DNA of 64,000 nt from Amycolatopsis sp. FDAARGOS 1241 (GTDB lineage Bacteria > Actinomycetota > Actinomycetes > Mycobacteriales > Pseudonocardiaceae), in contig NZ_CP069526.1 in the NCBI RefSeq assembly GCF_016889705.1, positions 620,001 through 684,000 of the forward strand. Direction: 5' to 3'. Shown piece by piece: positions 39,723-46,500 of this stretch. The translations under genes and the position numbers were made by a program. The notes below the pieces were generated by a model. That model ran no database searches and was not told where the DNA came from. It worked only from the letters and a program-made list of their open reading frames with translations. Position 1 is the first letter of the stretch. Every line of letters starts with the position of its first letter.

Positions 39723-40373
39723 TCATTTGGCGAGTTTCTTGTGGCAGGTGATGGTGGCGGCGAGGGTGAGGAAGGCGAGGTAGTGGCCGGCTTTGCGTTC
39801 GTAGCGGATGGTCAGTCGCCGGTAGCCGGTCAGCCAGGCGATGGACCGTTCGATCACCCACCGGTGTTTGCCGAGTTTCTCGGCGGATTCGATGCCCTTG
39901 CGGGCGATGCGCGGGACGATCCCGCGCTGGCGCAGCCAGGCGCGCAGGGCGGGGATGTCGTAGGCCTTGTCGGAGTGGAGTTTGGCCGGTTTCCGGCGCC
40001 GCGGTCCGCGGCGCGATCGGATCGGCGGCAGCGCGTTGACCAGAGGTCTGAGCGCGTGGCTGTCGTGAGTGTTGGCCGCGGAGATCGCGACGGTCAGGGG
40101 CAGCCCGGCCCCGTCGGACAGTACGTGGATCTTCGAGCCCGGTTTGCCGCGGTCGACCGGGCTCGGACCGGTCAGACCGCCCCCCTTTTGGCCCTGACGG
40201 ATGCTCCGTCGAGGACCGCGCGAGACCAGTCGATCAAACCCCGGCCGCCCAGTTCGTCCAGCACTGCCTGATGCAACTGCCGCCACAGCCCGGCCTCGGT
40301 CCATTCGGTGAACGTCCGGTGCGCCGTGGGCACCGATACCCCGAACGAGGGCGGCAGGTGCCGCCACGCACAA
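39723..40373 (-). CDS. IS5-family transposase, frame B (product of -1 frameshift)
   Basis: From the slippery site at about 40187-40191 this frame reads KGGGLTGPSPVDRGKPGSKIH, then LHSDKAYDIPALRAWL (second Asp of the DDE triad) and GKHRWVIERSIAWL (the Glu, in the IERxxAW motif), to the stop near the left end of the element. The upstream part of the open frame (to 40373) precedes the shift and is not translated as such. The fusion with frame A gives a transposase of about 270 residues. Confidence 0.85.
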   Translation of the reverse strand: MCVAAPAALVRGIGAHGAPDVHRMDRGRAVAAVASGSAGRTGRPGFDRLVSRGPRRSIRQGQKGGGLTGPSPVDRGKPGSKIHVLSDGAGLPLTVAISAANTHDSHALRPLVNALPPIRSRRGPRRRKPAKLHSDKAYDIPALRAWLRQRGIVPRIARKGIESAEKLGKHRWVIERSIAWLTGYRRLTIRYERKAGHYLAFLTLAATITCHKKLAK

Positions 40374-40531
40374 CCACTGGTCAACACGAACACGATCGCC
40401 GTGAACACCGCCCGCGGATCAGTCCGCGCACGACCACCACCCTGCGGACGCTCCTTTGCCGGCGGGACCAGCGGTTCCACCAACGCCCACAAGTCATCGG
40501 GCACCAGCCGTTGCGACAGCGAGTCGATCAC
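40172..40531 (-). CDS. IS5-family transposase, frame A
   Basis: This frame starts MIDSLSQRLVPDDLWALVEP and continues through GGGRARTDPRAVFTAIVFVL, SGCAWRHLPPSFGVS and WSRAVLDGASVRAKRG, holding the N-terminal helical domain and the first catalytic Asp (VLDG). It ends at TGA (about 40174) shortly after GCC AAA AGG; a -1 slip there joins VRAK to KGGGLTGPSP of frame B, as in other elements of the group. Confidence 0.88.
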   Translation of the reverse strand: MIDSLSQRLVPDDLWALVEPLVPPAKERPQGGGRARTDPRAVFTAIVFVLTSGCAWRHLPPSFGVSVPTAHRTFTEWTEAGLWRQLHQAVLDELGGRGLIDWSRAVLDGASVRAKRGAV

Positions 40532-40598
40532 GGTACAAGATCATTGCAGCCCAGCGGGAAAGATCCAAACGAGACACGCTCTAAGCAGCGCAACAAAC

Positions 40599-40648
40599 CT
40601 ACGCAACGAAGGATGCGCCCAGCTCCGCCCGGCACCTCGATCCGAAGC
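40599..40648 (+). repeat. Dispersed intergenic repeat, copy 2
   Basis: It contains the 25 bases shared exactly with 39279-39303 and the 17 bases (40632-40648) shared in inverse orientation with 39535-39551. It thus links both partial copies and is probably closest to the full-length unit. The rest of the gap up to 40822 has Pro/Arg-rich open frames but no supported gene. Confidence 0.65.
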
Positions 40649-40822
40649 TTCCACACGGCACACTTGCGCTTCGGGGTGCATACGCCACGCGACACGCCCA
40701 CGAGGGTCCGCATCCCGCCCACAACGCCCCGCAACCCGCCCCCGCGCAGGACCGCATCCCGCACAACGCCGACCGTCGGATGCCGTGCTGCAGTTGACCA
40801 CCCACAACGGCAGACTGGCACC

Positions 40823-41686
40823 ATGCGGATCGGAATCGGAATTCCCAACACGGTGCCCGGCACGAGTGGGACGTTGGTGCTCGAGTGGGCCAGGCGGGCG
40901 GAGGCGCGCGGGTTCGCCTTCGTGTCGACGATCGGGCGGGTGGCGTACCCGTCGCTGGACTCATTGACGGCGTTGGCGGGCGTGGCGGGGGCGACGTCGG
41001 AGCTCGGGCTGGTGACGAACGCCGTGCTGGGGCCGACGTATCCGGACGCGGTGCTGGCGAAGGTGGCGGGGACCGTGGCGTCGCTGTCCGGCGGGCGGTT
41101 GACGCTGGGGCTGGGCGTGGGTGCGCGCGAATCGGACTACTTGCCGGCGGAGCGGGACTTCGCGGGGCGCGGCGCGGCGTTCGACCGGCAGCTGCTGTAC
41201 CTGAAGCTGGCGTGGCGCGGTGAACCCGTGGCCGACGGGGACTTCTCGGGGGAGAAGCGGGCCGTCGTGCCGGCGACGCCGGAGATCCCGTTGCTGATCG
41301 GCGGGCACAGCAAGCGCGCGGTGCGCCGGACCGCCGAGCACGCCGCCGGCTGGACGGCTGCGGGCGGCGGGCCGCGGCGGGCGGAGCCGACCGTCAAGGA
41401 AATCCGCGAGGCGTGGACAGCCGCCGGCCGCGCGGGCGAGCCGCGCCTGCTGGGGCTGGCCTACTTCTCGACCACCGCTGCCGACCGCGGCGACGCGTAC
41501 CTGCGCTCCTACTACGCCTACGCGGGCTCCCACGCCGACACCATCGCCGATGGCGCCGTCCGCACCCCGGACGCCACCAAGGCCATCGTCCGCGACTTCG
41601 AGTCCGCGGGGCTGAACGAACTGACCTTCACCCCCACGGTCGCGGACCCGGACGAGGTCGACCGGCTGGCCGACCTCGTCCTGTGA
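40823..41686 (+). CDS. LLM-class F420-dependent oxidoreductase
   Basis: A 287-residue luciferase-like enzyme: MRIGIGIPNTVPGTSGTLVLEWARRAEARGF, then LGLVTNAVLGPTYPDAVLAK, GGRLTLGLGVGARESDY and IPLLIGGHSKRAVRRTAEHAAGW. These are the F420-type barrel strands. ATG 40823 starts it; longer frames only run through the IS flank. It stands 1.4 kb outside the core NRPS-PKS genes, in the same direction as the main operon but separated by convergent genes. It may belong to the cluster, since F420H2 reductases are known tailoring enzymes, but it may equally be unrelated. Confidence 0.9.
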   Translation: MRIGIGIPNTVPGTSGTLVLEWARRAEARGFAFVSTIGRVAYPSLDSLTALAGVAGATSELGLVTNAVLGPTYPDAVLAKVAGTVASLSGGRLTLGLGVGARESDYLPAERDFAGRGAAFDRQLLYLKLAWRGEPVADGDFSGEKRAVVPATPEIPLLIGGHSKRAVRRTAEHAAGWTAAGGGPRRAEPTVKEIREAWTAAGRAGEPRLLGLAYFSTTAADRGDAYLRSYYAYAGSHADTIADGAVRTPDATKAIVRDFESAGLNELTFTPTVADPDEVDRLADLVL

Positions 41687-41716
41687 ACCGTCCTCAACCG
41701 AACCGCGAGGAGGCGC

Positions 41717-43042
41717 TCAGCGGCCCGCCCAGCGGTGCAGGGTGCTGACGATCCCGTCGCGTTCCGCGGCGGGGAGGGCGGCGATGCTGGCGCTGTAGTC
41801 GCCGCCCTGCTGGACGTGGACGGACGAGTCCCGGCTGCCGGGGCCGAGGCGGAACGGGTTGGCGCTCCACGGGTTCAGGCTGCCGTAGAGGAAGATCAGC
41901 CGGCTACCGCGGGTGGCGACCCACTGCGCGGCCGTGCGCATCACCTGCGGGTCGTAGTGCATCGGGATGCTCCGGGGCACGTATTCGCGAGCCGCTTCCT
42001 GGTTCGGGTAGTGCAGCAGGCCGGCGAGGTGCGCCTGCGGCTCCACCGGATAACCCAGTTCGGTTCCCGCTTCGTAGAGGAACGGGACGCTCGGGTCGAG
42101 GTTCTGGTCGGCTTCGGCGAGCATGCCGCCGGGGATGCTGCCGCCGCTGACGACGTCGACGAACCGGTAGATGTCGTCGTCCGACGCGGTGGCGGGCGGG
42201 ATGTTGGTGCAGTTGTACGGGCTGGTGGAGGCGAACTGCCAGAACGCGAACGGGGTGTCGAGAACGTTGAACTCGTACGCCTTGTCCAGCGAGCCGATGT
42301 CCTTGGTGAAGGTGACACCCGCCGCGTCGGCGGCCGCGGCCATCCGCGCCTCCAGCGCGGGCCGGCGTTTCAGCGCCTCGATCTGCACGGCCTGCAGCGC
42401 CGCCCGGCATTCGGGGGTGCCGACCTGGTCGTTGAGGAAGTGCTGGTAGGAATCACCGTGGTCGGTGACGTCGTCGGGCGAGTTGTCGGCGAACGTGCCG
42501 TCGAAGTCGCCGGGGAAGTACATGCGGTGGAAGATCGCGCCCTCGCCGCCTTCACCGGTCCCGGCGGAAAGCCAGTGCCCGCGGTAGAGCCGCTTGAGGA
42601 CACTGACGACCGCGTGCTCGTCGGCGGCGGATTGCCACACCGTCAGGTCCGCCCAGTTTTCCGGCCGGGGCACGGAATCGCCGAAGAAGCGGTGCTCGAT
42701 GTCGAGCTGGTCGGCGCCGAGCAGGGTGGTCGGCTCCGCGATCGTGCTGTCGATCCAATGCCCGTTGGAATAGACCACCATCGGCGCCGCCGTATCGCGA
42801 TGCAGCAGGGTGAGCTGCTGCTCGAACGTGCCCGAACGCGGGTCGTGGTGGTCCACCGCCTGGCGGAACGACAGGTGGAACTCGCGGAACCCGGCCGGCG
42901 GGTGCGGGTCCTCGGACCGGTAGGTCACACCCGGCAGGTGGTGCAGGCGGGTGACGATGTCGGGCGGCGCGGCGGCCGCCGGGACGGTGGCGGCCGCCGC
43001 CAGCGCGCCCACGGTGAGCAGGGTGGTGAACAGACGTTTCAT
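41717..43042 (-). CDS. Secreted S37 (PS-10) peptidase homologue, nucleophile apparently replaced
   Basis: A 441-residue exported protein: signal peptide ending AAAAPP (about 1-26), then DIVTRLHHLPGVTYRSED, REFHLSFRQAVDHHDP, QLDIEHRFFGDS and RGHWLSAGTGEGGEGAIFHR, a layout matching the S37 tripeptidyl aminopeptidase family of streptomycetes. In members I know the last motif is W-x-S-T-G-x-S-K-G-G, and the catalytic Ser aligns with Gly163 here. The C-terminal FLYGSLNPWSANPF and VHVQQGGDYSASI correspond to the Asp and His regions, where His is also not obvious. Probably not an active peptidase of the usual kind. First gene of the minus-strand arm next to the thioesterase gene. Confidence 0.78.
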   Translation of the reverse strand: MKRLFTTLLTVGALAAAATVPAAAAPPDIVTRLHHLPGVTYRSEDPHPPAGFREFHLSFRQAVDHHDPRSGTFEQQLTLLHRDTAAPMVVYSNGHWIDSTIAEPTTLLGADQLDIEHRFFGDSVPRPENWADLTVWQSAADEHAVVSVLKRLYRGHWLSAGTGEGGEGAIFHRMYFPGDFDGTFADNSPDDVTDHGDSYQHFLNDQVGTPECRAALQAVQIEALKRRPALEARMAAAADAAGVTFTKDIGSLDKAYEFNVLDTPFAFWQFASTSPYNCTNIPPATASDDDIYRFVDVVSGGSIPGGMLAEADQNLDPSVPFLYEAGTELGYPVEPQAHLAGLLHYPNQEAAREYVPRSIPMHYDPQVMRTAAQWVATRGSRLIFLYGSLNPWSANPFRLGPGSRDSSVHVQQGGDYSASIAALPAAERDGIVSTLHRWAGR

Positions 43043-43062
43043 GGATCCCCCAGTTCGATCGG

Positions 43063-43827
43063 TCAGCTCGGCACCAGCCGCTGCGCGACGAGCCCGGCCA
43101 CGCGGGTGGTGTGCTGCTCCAGGTAGAAGTGCCCACCGGACAGCACTTCCAGGTCGAATTCGCCGGAGGTGTACGCCGCCCAATCCCGGATCTGGGTGAG
43201 CGGGTACTCCGGGTCCGCGTCGCCCGCCAGCGCGCTGATCGGGCAGCGCAGGCGAGCACCGCCGGTGAACCGGTAGGTGTTGACGATGCGCAGATCCGCC
43301 CGCAACGCGGGCAGGACCATCGGCCACAGCTCCTCGCTCAGCTGCAGCGAGGCCCCGTTCGCGCTACCCAGCCGGCGGACGTAGCCGATCAGGTCCGTGT
43401 CGTCGTCCAGCCGCACGTCGACGGCGCGAGCGTGGTGCGGCGCGGAACGGGCCGACACGAACAGACGCGCCGGCTCCGCCCGGCCGGATTTCTCGAGCGC
43501 ACAAGCCGTTTCGAACGCGACGGTCGCGCCGAGGCTGTGCCCGAACAGCGCCAGCGGGCGATCGGCGAGCGCACCGAGTGCGGCCAGTACACCCCCGGCC
43601 AGCCCGGCCACCGAGTCCGCGCACGGCTCGGCGAACCGGTCCTGCCGGCCGGGGTACTGCACCGCCACAAGCTCGATTTCCGGTGCCAGCGCCGCCGCGA
43701 GCGGCCGGTACAGGCCCGCGGCGCCGCCGGCGTGCGGGAAGCACAGCAGGCGGGCGCGGGCTTGCGGTACCGGGGCGAAGACGCGCAGCCACGCGTTCGC
43801 GCCCACGGCACCGGAAACCGTCGTCAC
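43063..43827 (-). CDS. Type II thioesterase (1)
   Basis: A 254-residue alpha/beta hydrolase of the GrsT/RifR type: LLCFPHAGGAAGLYRPLA, nucleophile elbow LFGHSLGATVAFE, Asp in ISALAGDADPEYPL and His in SGGHFYL. Such enzymes remove misprimed or stalled acyl groups from carrier domains, and some release carrier-bound intermediates. The start GTG 43827 overlaps the aldo/keto reductase stop (GTGA). The cluster also has a second type II thioesterase at 58138; the two are not close copies. Confidence 0.93.
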   Translation of the reverse strand: MTTVSGAVGANAWLRVFAPVPQARARLLCFPHAGGAAGLYRPLAAALAPEIELVAVQYPGRQDRFAEPCADSVAGLAGGVLAALGALADRPLALFGHSLGATVAFETACALEKSGRAEPARLFVSARSAPHHARAVDVRLDDDTDLIGYVRRLGSANGASLQLSEELWPMVLPALRADLRIVNTYRFTGGARLRCPISALAGDADPEYPLTQIRDWAAYTSGEFDLEVLSGGHFYLEQHTTRVAGLVAQRLVPS

Positions 43828-44807
43828 TGCGCGGCGTCCAGCCGGGCCCGCTGGTCCGCGGACAGTTCCAGCTCCACCCCGGCGAGGCTGTCTTCCAGCT
43901 GGGCCACCGAGGAGGCACCGACCAACGGGAACATCGGCAGCTCGTGGCCGATCATCCAGCTCAGCACGACCTGGTTCGCGCTCGCCCCGGTCTGCTTCGC
44001 CACCTCGCGCAGCGCCGCCAGCCTGGCGTCGGTGCCGGGGTGCACGAAATCGGCGTCGACCGGGCGGTCGTCGCGCACGTACGCGCCGCCCAGCAGCGCG
44101 GAGTAGGCGACCAGCGCCGTGCCCGGCTGCTCGCGCAGGTAGCTCAGCACTTCGCCGGTCGCCACGCCCTGGTTGCCGTCCTTGGCGCGGCGGCTGGGAA
44201 TGTCGGTGCGCGGCCGCAGGTAGCTGTGGTGGTACTGGAGCACGTCGTAGCCGGGCACACCGGCGGCCGCCGCCAGGTTGCGGGCCCGTTCCACGCGCCA
44301 CATCCAGTGGTTGCTCGCGCCGAGCAGGCCGACGGTGCCGTCGGCGACCAGCTCGCCGAAGGCCTCGACGGTCTCCTGCAACGGCGTGTTCGCGTCTTCG
44401 ATGTGCGCGTACAGCAGGCCGAGGGTCTCCACGCCGAGCGTTTCCCGGCTCCGGTCGGCCGACTCCCGGATCACCTTGGCGGACAAGCCTTCCGGGTTGG
44501 CGAAGCCGCCGCCGGGCACCCGCGGGCGGGCCCCGAGCTTCGTGGCGATCACGACCTCGTCGCCGATGCCGCGGCTCTTGCGCCACCGCCCGAGCAGCGC
44601 CTCGCTCTCGCCGCCCTGGGTCCCCTCGGCCCACCACGCGTAGTTGTTCGAGGTGTCGATGAAGGTGCCTCCGGCGGCGACGAACCGGTCCAGGATCGCG
44701 AAGGACGTCTCCTCGTCCACCGTGGTGCCGAAGGTCATCGCGCCGAGGCAGAGCGCGCTCACCTCGCGGCGGGTCGCCGGGTCCGTGCCGATCCTGCGGA
44801 GCTTCAT
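43824..44807 (-). CDS. Aldo/keto reductase
   Basis: A 327-residue NADPH-dependent TIM-barrel reductase: LCLGAMTFGTTVDEETSF, GGTFIDTSNNYAWWAEG (Asp and Tyr of the tetrad), VVIATKLG (Lys), VGLLGASNHW and ALVAYSALLGGAY. Overlaps the P450 gene by 4 bases upstream and the thioesterase gene downstream, so it belongs to the divergent arm. A candidate for reduction of a keto group made by the KS-AT module, which has no ketoreductase domain; this is inference. Confidence 0.93.
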   Translation of the reverse strand: MKLRRIGTDPATRREVSALCLGAMTFGTTVDEETSFAILDRFVAAGGTFIDTSNNYAWWAEGTQGGESEALLGRWRKSRGIGDEVVIATKLGARPRVPGGGFANPEGLSAKVIRESADRSRETLGVETLGLLYAHIEDANTPLQETVEAFGELVADGTVGLLGASNHWMWRVERARNLAAAAGVPGYDVLQYHHSYLRPRTDIPSRRAKDGNQGVATGEVLSYLREQPGTALVAYSALLGGAYVRDDRPVDADFVHPGTDARLAALREVAKQTGASANQVVLSWMIGHELPMFPLVGASSVAQLEDSLAGVELELSADQRARLDAAQ

Positions 44808-46057
44808 GCAGTCTTTCCCTTTCGTGGTCGGGCGGTGATGGGCACGCTCTTGTACCCCGAGGCGAAGTTGGAGATCAGCCGCTCGGGAGCACTCGCGGAC
44901 TCGAATCCTTCATACCGGGCGAAGAGCTCGTGGAACAGGATCTTCAGGCTGACGCGTGCGACGCTGTGCCCGACGCAGTAGTGCGGGCCGATGCCGAACG
45001 CGAGGTGCTTGTTCGGCCGGCGGCGGATGTCGAAGGTGTGCGGGTCGGCGAAGACCTCCTCGTCGCGGTTCGCCGAGCCCAGCCAGACGACCAGCGCCTG
45101 CCCCGCCGCGATCGGCGTGTTCCGCAGCACGGTGTCTTTCGTCGCGTAGCGCAGCACGTGGTTCACCGGGGAGGCCCAGCGCAGCGCCTCCTCCATCCCG
45201 GACGTGGTCAGTTCCGGGTGTGCCGCCCAGTCCTCCAGCACCCCGGTGCCGGTCATCTCGGCGAGGGTGAACGTCGGCGCGTGCGGGGTCGTGACGTTCG
45301 CGCCGAGCAGGAGGCTGTAGCAGTTCGCGACGACCTCGCCCGGCGACATGCGGCGGCCTTCGAACCGGGTCGAGATCAGCACGCTGAGCAGGTCGTCGCC
45401 CAGGTGGTCGCCGCGGAAGCGGACCAGGTCCTGGAAGTAGGCGAACAGCTCGCGGTGCGCGGTCTCGAGCGTGGCCTTTTTCCCGCCCGGCTCCTGAAAA
45501 TCCGGGTCGTCCGCCGCGATGCACTGGGTCGTCAGCCGGGTCAGTGCCGGCCAATCCTCCGGCGGCAGGCCCATCATCGTCCCGGTGACCGACATCGGCA
45601 TCGCCAGCATGGCCCGGCCGAAGTCGAAGACCCCGCCGTCGGCGAGCGGAGCGAGCAGGTCGATCACGAGCGGGCGGATCATGTCGCGCTGCCGGTCGAC
45701 GGACTTGCGCGCCAGCGCTTTCTTCAGTTGGGCCTGCCGGCTGGTGTGCCGGGGCGGATCGGTGACGGCAAGCTGCTGGCCGCCCGCCGGATCGTCGGTG
45801 CCGAGCAGCTCCAGCAGCGTGCCCCGTTCCGAGGTGAAAGTGGCGTAGTCGCGCAGGACCCGGTCGGCGTCGTGGTAGGTGACGACCGACCAGAACCCGC
45901 GGTGTTCGTCGACCTGGTGCCAGCTCAGCCTGTCGAGGGCGCGCAGTTCCCGCCAGACCCGGCGAGCGTCGCCGCCGGTGTAGAAGTGCGGATCGACAAG
46001 ATCGTCGGAGCCGGCATCCACCGGGCACCCGGTGGGTCTGGCCTCGCTGAGGGTCAT
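44804..46057 (-). CDS. Cytochrome P450 (1), candidate for carrier-bound substrate
   Basis: A 417-residue P450 starting at ATG 46057 behind AGGAGA. Heme motif FGIGPHYCVGH with Cys361; ExxR in EEALRW; K-helix and DPxTF region present. The I-helix reads LLLGANVTTPHAPTF: the usual acid-Thr pair (AGxDTT) is replaced by A-N-V-T-T. From memory this kind of I-helix occurs in P450s that hydroxylate the beta-carbon of amino acids tethered to carrier proteins (NikQ/NovI group), so action on an aminoacyl-T domain is a reasonable guess. First gene of the divergent arm, facing the NRPS operon across 443 bases. Confidence 0.92.
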   Translation of the reverse strand: MTLSEARPTGCPVDAGSDDLVDPHFYTGGDARRVWRELRALDRLSWHQVDEHRGFWSVVTYHDADRVLRDYATFTSERGTLLELLGTDDPAGGQQLAVTDPPRHTSRQAQLKKALARKSVDRQRDMIRPLVIDLLAPLADGGVFDFGRAMLAMPMSVTGTMMGLPPEDWPALTRLTTQCIAADDPDFQEPGGKKATLETAHRELFAYFQDLVRFRGDHLGDDLLSVLISTRFEGRRMSPGEVVANCYSLLLGANVTTPHAPTFTLAEMTGTGVLEDWAAHPELTTSGMEEALRWASPVNHVLRYATKDTVLRNTPIAAGQALVVWLGSANRDEEVFADPHTFDIRRRPNKHLAFGIGPHYCVGHSVARVSLKILFHELFARYEGFESASAPERLISNFASGYKSVPITARPRKGKTA

Positions 46058-46314
46058 GCTCGACGTCTCCTGTTCTCGCATTCGCTGTCCCGTCCTGCGC
46101 ACCGTCGGAAAAATGGCATACCGCGCGGGCCGCCAGGCCGGGCAGCCGGCGACCGCGGGCATCGGAATGCAGGTGGGCGCGCACGCCAAAAAAGTTCCAC
46201 CCCAGTGGACGAATACTCGATTTCGTGGTCCCCCGTGTGCCGGTGCGCGCATCGCCCTTGGTGCGCGGCACCGCTTCCCCGCGGTGTCGTATTGAAGCAG
46301 CGCTTTCAAGATCA

Positions 46315-46320
46315 TGTCAA
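46315..46320 (-). promoter_or_regulatory. Possible -35 element for the divergent P450 arm
   Basis: TTGACA is read on the minus strand at 46320-46315, with TTCAAT or TCAATA 18-19 bases downstream, about 230 bases before the P450 start. The -10 match is weak. It lies only 27 bases from the plus-strand promoter, so the two directions could share a regulator. Confidence 0.35.
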
Positions 46321-46346
46321 TGCGACCTTCGGCGGGATGGGATCGC

Positions 46347-46376
46347 TTGACATCGCTTCCGGGAAGTTCTTAACAT
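46347..46376 (+). promoter_or_regulatory. Sigma-70-type promoter for the NRPS-PKS operon
   Basis: TTGACA (46347-46352), 18 bases, TAACAT (46371-46376). This is the best housekeeping-type promoter in the 46058-46500 gap, which is less GC-rich than its surroundings near the right end (tgtatttcattttcgttttg). Transcription would give a leader of about 120-170 bases before the first NRPS gene. Confidence 0.55.
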
Positions 46377-46500
46377 CGGCGCTGCCGGTCGGAACGTTTT
46401 TCCGGCCACTGGGGAAGAGGTTGATCACTCGACGCGAAGCGGGGTTAATGCCCGCTGCTTCGGCGCGAGGTGTGGGAACGACCTGTATTTCATTTTCGTT

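Larger units (their letters stand above)
39714..40581 (-). mobile_element. IS5-family (IS427-group-like) insertion sequence, 868 bp
   Basis: The ends GAGCTTGTCTCATTTGG (39714-39730) and, inverted, GAGCGTGTCTCGTTTGG (40565-40581) match at 15 of 17 bases. Both sides carry the trinucleotide TAA (39711-39713, 40582-40584), a target duplication of the T-N-A type typical for this group. Inside are two overlapping transposase frames with a slippery A-A-A-A-G. All parts are intact, so the element looks recently active. Confidence 0.9.

Noticed and set aside
39723..40531. Frameshifted (dead) transposase
   Set aside because: The two frames overlap at an A-A-A-A-G slip with intact DDE residues, the normal programmed -1 arrangement of this IS group.
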